Source: Heliocidaris tuberculata (taxonomy: Eukaryota > Echinodermata > Echinoidea > Camarodonta > Echinometridae). Taken from it: a stretch of 64,000 nt of DNA. The notes under the pieces are model-generated. The model was given only the letters and a program-made list of their open reading frames with translations, had not been told where the DNA came from and made no database searches. Made by a program: the position numbers and the translations under genes. Where the stretch lies: positions 24,384,559-24,448,558 of the forward strand of contig CM046832.1 in assembly GCA_025618425.1 (NCBI GenBank), in the 5' to 3' direction. Of this stretch, positions 48,801 through 60,110 are shown piece after piece (the stretch's first letter is position 1; the number at the start of each line of letters is the position of its first letter).

Positions 48801-51786
48801 TAAGAAGGCCAACTTCAAACTGACTACCGGTCAATTGTCGAAGGGGTTTTTATACCCCATGCCACTCGCACGAATACTCTCACGACCACTTGCACCGGTC
48901 TCATTCAATCGCACGAGCGATCGCATGGTCTCACATCCACTCGCACGACCATGCAATCGATCGTGCGACTATTGTGATTGGCGTCAAGCCACTCGCAATC
49001 ACTCGTGCAACACTCGCATGTGAACGCAAGATCACTCGCACGAGCATATGCGAGCAAATGCGACTTACTCGTGCAACGGTCTCTTCTAGTCGCTTTTGTT
49101 TTACGACCGCTGTTGCATTTGTGAATGCCTTTCTGCGACCTGATGAGATCGATGGCGATTGAAACCTGTTGCAGCCTGTCGTGCGACCAAATGGTCGCAA
49201 ACGGTCGCAGACCAATTGTGAAATGCGCTTTAAAAAAAAATAGCTGAACCGAGATTCCCCTTTGTTGAGATAACATAACTTCCTACTAGCATACTGATCA
49301 TAAATACAATTGTTGCATATAAATAACACTGGTGATTTAATATTTGCATTGGTTTCGTTTGCTATTTCAATTGTTGTTTGCTCTTCTCTTGTAATAACAC
49401 TATTGTCATGGAACGGCGACTAACTATTGTTGTATTATAACTTTTTATCATTCTTTGTTTGTTTCTGTCACTTGCGATTTATCGAGCATATATCAGATTC
49501 ACCCACTACATGTTCTATTCCTTCATAACACTTTTTGGAAAATTTTAAGAAGATAATTATTGTAGATTTTACTGAGTCATTACACTTTGTTAGATATACT
49601 TTTATAAGTGCCACAGCACAATTATTAGCTCATCACAAACAGGATTGATGGGTGAATACATGAATTGATCATAATCACTTGCTTGGTGGACTCGATTTTA
49701 TTATGTCAATATTATGATCAACCACGTTATTCACACTTTAGAAATCATGTTTTCTCTCTGACAATGTGTATGAAATCCAGCTGCTTGCTTTCTAAATCGC
49801 TGCCATGTTCTTCCACATGACTCGTAATGCGGAATTCCGGGGTTCAAAACACCCTACATAAACCCTCTTCGAAAGAAGTTAAGTTACAATGATTTGGCGT
49901 GACGTTGGCTAAGTGATGACGTTAGCCTATACCACGTGACACAGCAAACGAGAGTGCTAGTGACCTTTCCATTCTATCCGCCTGTGATTATGGCTATAAT
50001 GACATAACTAAGGTTGTGACTCTCTGTATTGATGTACTAAGAATTGGAATAACCAAAGTACCCATCCCCTTTACTTCGTTCTACTACGATCACGAATCCC
50101 TACACACGATAATTACCGCACACTCCCTTTGGTGGTGAGATCAAAGTTTACAAAAGAAAATACCTGTTTGAGTGCACTTAAGGGATATGTACTTGCACGA
50201 CAGAATTGTTGAAAGTATTGACTGCATTGTAATTTCTGTTGCTTGAATTGGTTTAATTTGGTTCCACTCAGAAATATGCGTGAATCAAGAGGTTTTATCG
50301 AATTTGCATGAAGGGCAATAACACTGGTCACTATAGTCAAGGAGTGTTCTGTGATAACTCCTTGCTATAGTGATCTTAAAGTGATCTTATAGTAACACTG
50401 GTCACTATAAGATCACCACATTGATGCTGACGGATGGCTGATGTGTAATGTCCGTTGCACACGAGGGGTCATTTGGACGATGTAGGACTGCGACTGGTGA
50501 GGCTGTTGACGCGCTATGGATAATATCGTACAAACATTGAATAGTAAATGAACAGTATAAACAAGAGCAATATTTTGCTGGCATGTGTTGCCTTTACAGA
50601 CATGATTAACCCAGGTAATAACGCTGTCCAGATGACGCCTCGAGTGCAAAGAGGCATAAGAACTCATTGTTCACGGTTAAATCCTTAGTTCTGATTTTCA
50701 GACAGATGACTTCTCCACGACCTTTTCAGCAGTCTTTTCGATCACTGGGGTTGTTTCATGTTTCAAAAAATGCTCCAGGTTCGACAATCGTTCATTTCTC
50801 TTGCCACCCAAACTCTTCTAACAGCTTTACACTTTCGGCAATTTGTAGAAGTGGTTCGAGCCTGTTTGTAATCAAGGGAAAATGATTTCAGATCACCCAT
50901 ACACCCAATACAAAGCGACACTATTTTCTGTAGGCAGACACCCGCAGGGCTTTCTATTAACTCGGTATCAAAGCCGGTTTGTGTTTGAAAGCGAAGACAT
51001 CAACTTCTCCACTTACCCAACTCAATCTCATATTGCAAAGTCAGTGGCAGATTTACTTTGGTAATGGGTCCTAGAAGAATGATATACTTTAGGACCTAAG
51101 GCAAAGCTGAACTTACACATATGAATACTCATTTTTCTCAAATCTCCTGGGAAAGGCAATATGCTTCAAATAGGCGATGATTCTCGATAATAGTAGGAGA
51201 AACTGTGATGAGAAATCAGGACTTTCGGCGACCCTCTACTCTGCAGGAGCCTACTTTACTGGGTCATGTACTGGTCAATGTACAAAATTTTTATTTCTTT
51301 ATTTTCATGTTTATTCTCTTCTCTGTTACCCCGTTATTCATATCTGATAAATACATACATTAACTAGTTTGTTCTCCATGTCTCCGGAATATGTAGAAGT
51401 GCATTTATTAGATCCCGCATTCTATTCTGGACGTCTGGTTATTGCAATGGTGAAAGGTCGTCTATCAATGTCTATGATTGCATGGCGACTGATCAGTGCT
51501 TTGTCTGAATCGAAATGTTAGTTAATGTTAATCAATTTGGTATCCTTACCTGTTATCCCATTCTTTGGCGCTTTGTTCTTCCTCTTACATGATCCTTCAT
51601 ATATAACATCAATTTGTTTTCTCCTCTCACACGATACTTTCATCAGTTTACAAACATCTTTATATGTTTTATTGTCTGAACCACAAACTCTCCCGGGTGA
51701 CTTTCCTCTCATTTCAGAGCGACATTCTTTATATTCAAATCGGCATCGTTTGGCTAGCTGTCTCCTCCATGATCGTCCTTCGTCAT
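31346..51786 (-). CDS. Gene B: secreted seven-Kazal-domain protein (N-terminus missing)
   Basis: Seven exons in coding order: 51786-51550, 42749-42528, 42287-41901, 35656-35495, 34280-34116, 33267-33112, 31497-31346. Lengths are 237, 222, 387, 162, 165, 156 and 152 nt (1481 nt), and every junction is phase 1 with GT-AG borders. The joined frame is open to a TGA at 31348-31346, giving 493 residues after an unidentified first exon that must contribute one nucleotide. Each exon carries one Kazal domain, and exon B3 also carries a Gly tract and a Thr/Pro linker. Architecture, exon phases and the C-terminal ending match gene A, so the pair is paralogous. Predicted role: secreted, multi-headed protease inhibitor. 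The signal exon may lie upstream in an intron of unknown size or outside the window. Confidence 0.83.
31500..31541. repeat. Poly(A)32-poly(G)10 homopolymer at the B7 acceptor
   Basis: On the plus strand 32 A are followed by 10 G. On the minus strand this is C10 then T32, directly abutting the AG acceptor of the last exon of gene B. It is the polypyrimidine tract of that acceptor. Confidence 0.92.
31542..33111 (-). other. Gene B intron 6
   Basis: Phase 1 intron of about 1.6 kb (from 31498). The plus-strand open frame at 32707-32973 shows no family character. Nothing else was recognised. Confidence 0.6.
33112..33267 (-). CDS. Gene B exon B6: Kazal domain
   Basis: This 52-codon symmetric exon (acceptor TATTTCCAG, donor GTAATA) encodes CPSAC, an eight-residue spacer (PAPDAHEV), CGSDGNTYPSLC, CHLNRQAC and PGPC. 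P1 is Ala, which in Kazal inhibitors suits elastase-like enzymes. Confidence 0.88.
33268..34115 (-). other. Gene B intron 5
   Basis: 848-nt phase 1 intron. It contains an imperfect local repeat at 33770-33960 (CATGGGGCTTAATTCATT twice, then GGTTGGTT-type units). No coding signal. Confidence 0.6.
34116..34280 (-). CDS. Gene B exon B5: Kazal domain with an extra cysteine
   Basis: This 55-codon symmetric exon (acceptor ACAATCTAG, donor GTATGA) encodes CEISC, a spacer DGFGYDP, then the vicinal pair CC before GTDGITYYNKC, CELERYAC and PGAC. The residue before Cys3 is usually Val or Leu; here it is Cys, giving seven cysteines. P1 is Gly. The exon has no long open frame of its own on a start codon and was identified by translating between the splice sites. 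Confidence 0.85.
34281..35494 (-). other. Gene B intron 4
   Basis: 1.2-kb phase 1 intron. It contains a decayed relative of the GGACAACT foldback repeat near 34670-34800 (for example GTTGTCCTAATTGGGGAG, CAGTTGTCCTCGAATTC) and poly(C) at 34990-35003. No exon was seen. Confidence 0.55.
35495..35656 (-). CDS. Gene B exon B4: Kazal domain
   Basis: This 54-codon symmetric exon (acceptor TTATTCAG, donor GTAAGT) encodes CPNAC, an eight-residue spacer (PDNKWKPV), CGTDGKTYETLC, CHLRYEAC and IGEC. P1 is Asp. All six cysteines are present. The exon sits more than 6 kb from B3. Confidence 0.88.
39712..39893. mobile_element. TA-flanked MITE (GAGTCCC family), copy 2
   Basis: This 182-bp element lies between TA dinucleotides (39710-39711 and 39894-39895), with GAGTCCCTTGATAG at one end and CTATAAAGGGACTC at the other. 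It is the reverse orientation of the copy at 22048-22230 and has the same internal GATGAGCGCCT / AGGTGCTCATC and CGTAATAGTGG blocks. The flanks repeat GACACAC on both sides. Confidence 0.82.
40735..40785. repeat. (AT)n microsatellite
   Basis: About 25 AT units followed by a short GT run. Intronic. Confidence 0.95.
41901..42287 (-). CDS. Gene B exon B3: Kazal domain, Gly tract and Thr/Pro linker
   Basis: This 129-codon exon has acceptor ATAACAG and donor GTGAGT. It encodes CQQSC, an 11-residue spacer, CGTDGVTYLSEC, CHLEVLKC and YGPC; P1 is His. After RRRPY comes a run of seven Gly, one Trp and twelve Gly, encoded by GGA/GGG/GGC/GGT triplets (plus strand CCTCCTCCTCC). A Thr/Pro-rich mucin-like stretch follows (TTTTKPPTTRVSTMRSTTVA). 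The position of the linker matches exons 3-4 of gene A. The Gly block is probably a length-variable coding microsatellite. Confidence 0.87.
42528..42749 (-). CDS. Gene B exon B2: Kazal domain with P1 Lys
   Basis: This 74-codon exon is the same length as gene A exon 2 and phase 1 on both sides (acceptor CTTCCAG, donor GTGAGA). A Ser/Glu-rich lead (SSESSEAS) precedes CSKIKQQC, a nine-residue spacer (PKHRLRGPV), CGTDGKTYGSDC, CDLEKAKC and KGRC. All six cysteines are present, unlike gene A exon 2. P1 is Lys, predicting a trypsin-like target. Confidence 0.87.
42863..42934. repeat. (GT)n(GC)n alternating purine-pyrimidine tract
   Basis: GT units to about 42904 run into GC units at 42907-42925 and then GT again. 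Alternating purine-pyrimidine DNA of this kind has Z-DNA-forming potential. Confidence 0.9.
45775..45985. repeat. Decayed GGACAACT-type foldback relative
   Basis: Degenerate units such as TCTAGGACAAGTACCCCTGA, AACTACCTCGAGACG and GACAACTACTG on one side and GAGTTGTCCGGGGCAATTTT, GGGGGTAATTATGCAGGGG and AAGTTGTC in inverted sense on the other resemble the arms of the 28675-29118 element after heavy mutation. Confidence 0.45.
47747..49230. mobile_element. DNA element rich in GTCGCACGAC motifs, with internal tandem duplication
   Basis: The left end CCCCTTTCACAATTGGTCTG (from 47747) is matched in inverse by the right end CAGACCAATTGTGAAAGGGG (to 48750) and again, slightly diverged, at the far right end to about 49230. 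A 477-bp unit (48276-48752) is tandemly repeated (48753-49229) with roughly ten differences. The interior is made of short TCGCACGAC/GTCGTGCGA words, much more GC-rich than the surroundings. Open frames cross it but change with the repeat and do not resemble a transposase, so it is probably non-autonomous. Confidence 0.72.
51550..51786 (-). CDS. Gene B exon B1: basic Kazal domain
   Basis: This 79-codon symmetric phase 1 exon has a strong acceptor (TCTTTCTAG) and donor GTAAGG. It encodes an Arg/Lys-rich N-terminal stretch (RSWRRQLAKRC), then CRFEYKEC, a long 12-residue Cys2-Cys3 spacer, CGSDNKTYKDVC, CKLMKVSC and EGSC, then a basic tail (KRKNKAPKNGIT). P1 is Ser. NKT is a sequon at the position that is glycosylated in avian ovomucoid third domain. 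Gene A has no counterpart of this exon. Its codons are more A/T-rich than those of the other gene B exons. Confidence 0.85.
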
Positions 51787-53508
51787 CTAGAAAGACAGAA
51801 AAGAAAACATAGTTTGATGAATAAAACAATTTCAACTTTTTATCCTTACAGAGAAACATCGATTCGATTCTACAAGAGTTCTTGCGTAAAGTTGAAACAA
51901 TATCCCCGTAAATTACACTTTGAACGAAGCCCTCCATTTGTCATAAGTATAATTTTTAACGTATTTGTTTTTAAGAATCTTTTATTACTTCCTTTTTCAA
52001 AATAACATTTTCGCAATAATCAAGGTAAAATATACAAACAAATATATTCACATGCAGTATCATTGTGCCAAATTACATAATAATAAGTAACCATAATATT
52101 TTACATGTATGTATTAAATAGTAAATTATGCAATATATGGAAGTCTTTGTGATAAAAAAGGGGGAAAATATAAAAAGAAGATGAAAAGGAAGAAAATGAG
52201 AGAAAAAAAAAGAGAAAAAAAAAAGAAAAGGCCCCCCCCCCCCCATTGTGTCCGTGGTTCCGCCTCAGATTTTAAAGAACTACAGTTCAGAATTTTCTTC
52301 ATAATTGTTAACGTATATCGATCATATCAAAAACAAGATTGATGATCAAAATATACGACTGATGAATGATTAGCAATAATGAGGAAATTTTAAAACCGCA
52401 AGATATTATGGAAAATTAATTGGGAACGATGGGAAATAGAAAGGAGACAACGAAGTAAATTGAGAATGAGAATAAGGAAAGTGCATTTCTCATAACGCAA
52501 TTTCAAGGCATATTACCGAGAAAACAACAAGGATTTTTGTGTTGTTGATAACTTTCAGCTCGAAAATTCATCTGTCTTCTGAGGAGAACGCCACATACAT
52601 GACACATGAGAGCAATTTATGGATTCGTCTCCTGGTAACCATTACTAAGGCACATGTACCACGGTCATGACCATGCAGTGATATTGCTATACCTGAACAT
52701 TAGATGGGAAAAGTTCTCACCAATCATAAACCCTGAAGCAGGCGGTAAGCACGAACTCTTTTCACCCCGAAAACCGGTCTCTTGAAATTGCCCTTTTCGA
52801 CGTAACAACGCCGGTTAGGTTTTGCAATTCCAAGATCAAGTGGTAAAGGCCATGGTAATAATGATTTAAACAAGGACAAACTTGAATTTCGATCATAAAA
52901 ACATGAATATTACATCAAAACAAGGGTTGATGCTCATGGCCAATGGAATAAAAATACTAAAAACAAACGTGTCACGTTGTGAAAGCAGTCATTATTTATC
53001 TTTTTTAGTGGGAAAAGTCAACTAATTCTTCAAATTCGCCTTCTCCAACAAACAATTTCTCATGAACAAGGATAATTATCTTCGTGCATTGAATAAACGC
53101 CCTATTTCTAAATCTTTATCGTGCAAGCATTACAGGTCTTGTTATTCGCAAACAGCCGTAAACTTTACGAATGTTGCTATGGGGATGAGATTGACATTTC
53201 GTCAACAAAATGTTGTTATAAACATGGTTTTATATGAAATGACTTGTTGAAAAGAAAAACTCGTCCCAATCCCATTGAGAACAGAAAGGAGAGCAACGAC
53301 TATCCTTGACAAACAAGGGACAAACAAAGAAAATAGGACCCCTAGATTTTTAAATTTTATGCACTTGGGTACATCTTGGGAAATAGTATTCAGCGGAGAA
53401 TGTCAGATTATAAATCTAGAGGTAAAGCGGGAGTGAGGACCGACAGAAAGGGTGAATGTGTGTGGGTGTGTATGTGTATGTGTGGTGTGTGTGTGTGTGT
53501 GTGTGTAC

Positions 53509-53550
<42 letters not shown>

Positions 53551-56500
53551 TTATACTCAAAATCATAACGTGCCGTCCTTCGTCTAGCCCAACCAGGTAG
53601 GTGTACACAGAGACCTTGGCTCACAGATTATTATTTTTTTTTGCAGACGTACAATTTATTGAAATCCAAATCATTTATAGGCCAAAACTTTTGAGGGACA
53701 CTGACTGAGACATGTTATCTTTGAAATGATAGAGTGAAAGAAGGTCATCTCTCCAAGGTGACTCGTTTACTCCAAATTGAATCCATCATCAGTGAGGTGC
53801 ATGGCGCAGTGTGGCCCTCAAACCTAGCACATTCAGGCGGCTTGTTTGATTTACATGTCATAAATGGTATGCCTCAGGGGAATTGGATTGGAGGGATGAA
53901 AAATGACATTTGATAAAAAGAAATGAAGTTACCATTATCTCTTCAAGCAAGAGCTGCCCATCTAAGAGGGGAGGCCAGGCATGGTGACTGGAGAGACCTT
54001 TTGATCTCATTTGCAAGAGAGGGTATCGTAATGACGTTTAGAATGTGAAATGAGAGGGAGTTGCGTACAAAATTTGAACCACATTTCTCATCACCCATTG
54101 GTGTGACGTATCCAGCATAGCCGTCTTGAGTTAAGAGGCCTAGTAGAAACAAAATGTTCTCAACTTGCAAAGGATGTACGACACACGGAGCTACCGAGGT
54201 ACATTCTACACCCCCCTCCCGAGTCCGGAGAGGAATCCGCCCCCGTACCCCCTTTTCTTATCAACTTATGGATACGCCATAGAGCTGTGTCATTATCAAC
54301 ATGTGCCACTGGTATGACTTTATAAGAAATCCTCTTGTGTGCTGACTCATTCGGGAGAAAAACACGAAAATGGTGATAATAAATAATCAAAACCTTGCAC
54401 GTTCGCATAATTTTATTTTCTTAAATTTTTCCTTAGTGCACCTAGGTAAAGGTATAATGACGACCCGAGAGGTCCGTATGTCGACATAGGATGCCCCAAT
54501 ATAGACCCAATTTACACTATGGTTAAAACATCGCCATGTACAACTCGCTATGTGTGTACTATAGTGTAAATGGACCTGATATTATACAGTAATACCTTCA
54601 CGACAACAATTACCTCAACTCTTCTGTGAAGTGACAGCTACATTCATGTTGTGTCTGCTGTCGCCGTATGACTTTATGAGATAACATGAAATGCAGCTAG
54701 AAACCAGTACACCTCCTTGGTTACACAGCATGCGTATCCCTGTACCGGTGTCTACGTATCTGGTTTCAGAAGCATCAATTAAACAACCCAAGCTCTGTTA
54801 AGAAACTTTTAAGATGAACAGTACACGAACATATTAGTGTGGCTGTTACACTGACATAAAATGAATCTAAACCATGAAATATGAGCACTTTAACATTTTA
54901 TTCTCGCATTATTTTGGGGATTTAAGCCATTACGACCATCAACAATGAAAGCACATGTCTAATAAAAGCTAATGAAAGAAATTTACGAAAACTTGTATAT
55001 ATCATTTTAAGAGTTATGTATATGTATGTACAAATCAACCACTTTCCTTTTCACATGTAAATATTGTATAAATATTTTAAGTTTTCGTTTGATTTGTTAT
55101 GAATGACGTTTCAGTATACGATATCAATATTTCCTTTACAGTTTGAACTGTCTTGCCTTAAAGCACAATCTTTATGATCTATTTGGTTACTTGATGACGT
55201 TTTGTCTGCAACCTTGCGCCCTTCAGTAGACCTGGGAGATGCACTGATAACTATCAAGATCTCCTCTACACTCTCTGACAGGTATGCAGGTGACTTGCAA
55301 AAATTAGGTGAGGGGGGGGGGGGGGGAAGGGATTGCGATGAAATGTTCTCTAAAACATGAATGTAACTTCAGGTGTTCAACATATCATATTGATCACAAC
55401 ACAACCATGACGTGATGTGTTACATGTGGTTGACAAGTGACTATCACACTTCGGTAACAATAATAAACATAAAATTGACATGATCGAGGGCTATTAAATC
55501 GTGATGAAGAGAATAACCACAATAACACTGGATGAGACAAGTGGGCGTGACAGCACGTGATGTTGATTGTTAACATGGGAATGTAGGTAGTGGCGATGTG
55601 CTGATTTTCTCAGTTTTGATGGTTTGTAAACGATACTGGCAATAATGTGGTCAGCAAACCAACAACAACAAGAAATTAAGCGCTGTACATGTACAAAGAT
55701 ACATGGTGCAAGAACTATGCCTCCTTAATAAATTGTTAATTTGTATGAGCTGAATAATAAAATATTAGTTAGATCATATACTTCAAAGACTGATAGGGAA
55801 GTGGACTCCGTAGTCATTTGTTTTTGTTTGTTTTTTTTATTACTGAGACTTTGAAGTATCCTAGTTTCCTGGCAGGAATTACTAAGTGTCCTTCTTGCCC
55901 CTGCCAGACGTGCACTAGAAGCATGAGAAGTAAGGACATGGATGATTAAGATAATTGTCACAATAAAATAAGAATTCCCCCTTTATCTTGACTGTTGCGC
56001 TTTATATATAAGTATTTTGTTTATTTCTTCCAAATTATTTGAATCCCATTTAGAAAGCGCTCTGTTCCTCGTGAAACGCAAGGACTGTATTGCTTACATT
56101 TCTCACAGAAACATAAGTTGAGTCTGCGACCTTGTGTTTCCATTTGCAGTTACTATTGATAAAGAGAAGAGATAGACTAACAACCTAATTCATGTTTTCC
56201 TCCGGACGCACAAAGTTTCAATTTCAGAACACTATCCCGTGGTCAATCTTGACTAAACAATCGAGAGCTTTAATATCAATAACCAAACTTGCAGACGATG
56301 CCCTCCATGTTGTTGAACTTGACTCTGCCCACTTTGGTTGCTATGGGAGACGTGGTTGTTCTCGAAACCAGAACCTATGTATATCATCGGACGTTGCCAA
56401 GTCAATGGGTCATGAAAACACGAGCTTCCCATTTTAGGAATCAGTTGTGATGGGGTAAAACGGCGAAGTGCAGACATATCTTGAAGGAATCATACTTCAT

Positions 56501-57336
56501 TCAGATGCTACAATTGGAGCTTGTAATATCATTAAACATATTTTCCTGTGGCGCTGCTTTAGCTGCACCCTCCGAATTTTGAAAGAGTGCTCGCCCACGC
56601 CAAAGAGCCTCGCAATCAGTTTCCAGGTCGAAGACCAAGAGAATGTGTGGAGGAGGATTTTGGAGTGGGATAAGAAAACTGGATGATATTCTTTTGAAGG
56701 GCGACCACCTTCCTCTATCAAAATCTAAGAAAATAATAAGAAACCACAGTGAGACATGTAGGAGTGATGTGTAGCATACAGACGTAAACTAGGTCAGTAG
56801 GAGTATTAAAGACGGTTTCCCGCCCCCTCCAAGACCTTTGATCCGACAAGATTTCAAAGTTTTGATGTGGACTTTTCTATGGCGCCTGAAGCGTCATACG
56901 AGGAAGTATTTACTTTGGTCTCTAGAATACCACCCCATGATTAACTACTTGACAATTTTAAGATGGTTAATGGATGAGGCATTAAAAATGAAAGAGTCCT
57001 TTGTGTATTCTACCAGGTTAACGGATAAAACCACACAGTCAACAAACAGTAAATAAGCAATGAAAAAAGAGATTCTGCTACCAAGTATCTATGGAAACAG
57101 TGTTTGTGTATACCTATTCTTTTCTTTGACGATCGCTGATATTATATCAAAAGTTGGGCCTAATGATGGCATTGCTCCCACGATAAATTGCAAAGAAATT
57201 CGAAACTTCTTTTTGACAGACTCACATGCACCTACATTCCAGACACTTTACATCAACTCTCCTGTAAGATCCTGCTGCAATAACAATGCAAATTATATAT
57301 ATATATATATATATATACATATATGTAAAATGAATA
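51787..57336. other. Upstream of gene B exon B1, no gene recognised
   Basis: I searched the minus strand here for a signal-peptide exon ending in phase 1 and found no convincing one. It contains poly(C) at 52232-52244, a GT/GA compound repeat (53456-53548), a short inverted repeat at 54508-54578, poly(G) at 55312-55326 and an (AT)n tract at 57295-57317. Confidence 0.5.
53456..53548. repeat. (GT)n(GA)n compound microsatellite
   Basis: GT-rich units to about 53506, then GA units to about 53542. Reading frames in it are low-complexity artefacts. Confidence 0.92.
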
Positions 57337-57575
57337 ATAATAATAACGTTTTATTTACCCAGGGTAGCCACTTCAGTTATCAAACTGCTCTTCCAGCGGG
57401 CCCTGCATAATATAATATGTTATTATTACCCTTCTCCATTCTAATATGCTGAGCGCCTGGCTAGGAGGCAGAAGGTCCCATTTTTGAAGTCTTTGGTATT
57501 CATACTCGGCCGGGGTTCGAACCCACGACCTCCCGTTCATGAGGCGGGCGCTCTAACCAACTGAGCCAACAGTTG
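57337..57575 (-). mobile_element. tRNA-derived SINE with (ATT)n tail
   Basis: On the minus strand the head at 57572-57505 resembles a tRNA: A box TGGCTCAGTTGG, anticodon loop CTCATGA (CAT) and B box GGTTCGAAC. The stems are imperfect and the acceptor ends do not pair, so it is not a working tRNA. The body continues through GGGCCCGCTGGAAGAGCAG and ends GGCTACCCTGGGTAAATAAA followed by ATTATTATT. The tail is close to that of the SINE at 28485-29437, although the heads differ. Confidence 0.72.
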
Positions 57576-59536
57576 ATTGTTTCTATTTCAAGAAGCATTC
57601 CTGTACATACAATACATTTTCCTTTCACTTGCAAACGTAGTTTTGATAATGCATGCATGGTCTCTTAATTCCTTTAGATACGAGTATTTTGTACACTGAA
57701 CTGTTTTTACATTGGAAATTACAATCGTGAATCATCAACGTCCACCGACAGTATCATCTCTGCCAGCTTTAGAGTAATTGAGATCAGACATGAAGGGCTT
57801 CCCCAATGAAACTATATCGAGGTCATTGAACTGAGCATTGACCAGAAGCCTAAATGCCAATAGAAGGTCTATTCATTCAAAAAGTTTATAGTTTATAATA
57901 ATGGCGTCTCTGTTGCGAACACTATTGTAAACATGGAAACAGTGACTAGATTGGAAGTCCTTAAGGAATTGATTGAAAGATTGTGGCGCGTTACGTATTG
58001 AACTTGGTGTGACCATGGTGACATCAGTATAATAGTATAGCGATTATACTACATAAATACTTAGATGCCAGACAAAAGAAGATTTGGAGATTTTGATCTT
58101 AAATTTTTTGTCATGGCATCGTAAGAAATTGGAAGATTACAAAATTTTAGGTTTCCATTTAAAAAAGTTGGGTTTCCATACATCTCTCAGAATCAAATTG
58201 TAGCACTTTTTTATATCCTCAATTGGAAGTTTCAAAAATCCTTACTTTTTCTCAGGGGCATCGATTTCGATCGGGGGGGGGGGGGGAATGAAGTTCGTTA
58301 AACGTACTATCCCGAAATATTTTTCATCTTGAATATGTGACCTATAGAACACAGACCTTCGAATAATGAATCTGCCCATCCCCCCCCCCTCCCCGCCATC
58401 CTGAAGATGGATTGATCGTAGAAATGCTGTAGTGTGGAATATTTACAACTCAAGTAGCTACATGAACTACATTACTATTTGCGGTATAGTACACTTCTGA
58501 TAACTATGTGTGTTCATTCTAGGCAAAACTATCGACACATCATTGAGGAAGAATTGCGCTATGACGTCAGCGTCAGATTAGGTTAAATTTATGCCTCTGT
58601 TATACTGATAGAAAATAAATAGATGGTGAACTTCTAAAATAATAAAGATTGAAATAAACACCCCCGCTTCCACCTGTCACAAATGTCTCATTTAAAAAGA
58701 AATAACTCTGATTTAAAAGATGACAGTACAGCTGTCACAACAGTCATATTTAATGGTGGCAGAATGATCATAAATACACACTGATCAGCTGATATTAAAA
58801 AAAAAATCATAAAAAGAGATCATGCTTTAACGATACACGTTTGTTGATTCCTCCTGTATTCATTTGCCTGACATTTCCAAGTAGTATACTTATCTTGCTG
58901 TAATCATTCCGGCGAGAATGCTCCTTATGGCTTACTCCTAATGCTTTTATGACGTCTGTGAAGATAAGGCAAAATCCCTCGAATAAATAATCCTAAAAAC
59001 CTAATCAAATTGATTAAAATGTCTAGTAGAGCCTTTTAAAGTAACGTAAATAATTTCAAACCAGCAAAGAATCGCCGTTGAACACTGTACCAGAAAATCC
59101 ATTTGTTATTGCTTACATTTAAATGACATTGCATGATTGCGCCAGTGTCGTTCAGTGAAACCTAGTTAATGATCATGATTAAGGTTACTGAGTGATGATA
59201 GACCGGAACTATCGACACGTATTGAGGTTATGTATTGGCGATGTAATGAGACACATCATAAAATATGACTCATTGTATCACAATGACTGATACTCTCTTT
59301 ACTATCACCCCTCCCCTTAAAAAAAAAAAAAATCTCTCTATTTTGTCTTTGTCAATTTGTATCTCTGTATCACTTCTGTCTTTTCTTTCCCTTTTCTCTC
59401 TCGTTCAAAAAACAAAACAAAACAAAACAAAAACAAAAACTGTGGGTATTAATTTCAGTTTAATAGGCCTAACGCCATTTCGATGACACGTCTTTAAAAG
59501 CCATTATACAAACATCATGATATTGAAAGCTATCGC
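57576..59536. other. Intergenic, no gene recognised
   Basis: AT-rich with poly(G) at 58273-58286 and a C-rich run near 58381-58394. No exon was recognised. Confidence 0.5.
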
Positions 59537-60110
59537 TTAAAGGGGAATGAAACCCTGGGGGAAAATCCATTTTACTAAAAAGAGAGGATAGAGAGAAGTA
59601 ATTTTAAAAAAGTTCCATCAAAATCGGTTAAGAAATGAGAAAGTTATGAAAGTTTGAAAAGTATCAATTTACTTTCTATGGCGATCCTCAAATTGGCAAT
59701 GTTGCTTCAAAGTGCTTCAGAGTAGGACAACTCTCCATGTGTTTTCTACACAAAATTTCATATTTTCTCCATTATCTCTAAAAATGATGCTTGTCTTTTT
59801 GTGAACTCAACATATGTTGTGTCAAATACATTTCTCCATGATATATCTTGAGCTAAGAAGGAGACAAGCTGCACCTTGAGAGATAATGGGGAAAATATGA
59901 AATTTTGTGTACAAAACATATGGAGAGTTGTCCTACTAAACTTGTCATTTTGAAATTTGAGGATCGCCATAGAAAGTAACTTGAGACTTTTCAAACTTTC
60001 ATAACTTTCTGATTTCTTAACCGATTTTGATGGAACTTTTTTTAAATTGCTTCTCTCTATCCTCTCTTTTCATTAAAAATGATTTCCCCCAGGGTTTCAT
60101 TCTCCTTTAA
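59537..60110. mobile_element. TTAA-flanked palindromic MITE, copy 2
   Basis: A 574-bp relative of the 11245-11849 element, starting TTAAAGGGGAATGAAACCC and ending TTTCATTCTCCTTTAA. The two halves are inverted copies, each with CTATGGCGATCCTCAAATT or its inverse. No coding capacity. Confidence 0.8.

Larger units (their letters stand above)
42750..51549 (-). other. Gene B intron 1
   Basis: 8.8-kb phase 1 intron, the largest here. It contains a GT/GC microsatellite (42863-42934), an (ATT)n tract (45068-45128), a decayed foldback-type repeat (about 45775-45985) and the GTCGCACGAC element (47747-49230). No Kazal exon was recognised. The small B2-B3 intron (42288-42527) is 240 nt and empty. Confidence 0.6.

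Noticed and set aside
47605..49329. Several 60-130-codon open frames on both strands in the GTCGCACGAC region
   Set aside because: They arise from the stop-poor repeat word, recur with the tandem duplication and have no conserved protein features.
53933..53962. Possible 30-nt phase 1 mini-exon upstream of B1
   Set aside because: AG and GT borders occur, but so short a segment is expected by chance and its codons carry no recognisable feature.
59030..59110. Minus-strand ATG followed by a hydrophobic stretch (MDFLVQCSTAILCW)
   Set aside because: No good donor in phase 1; the frame runs through charged residues to a stop.
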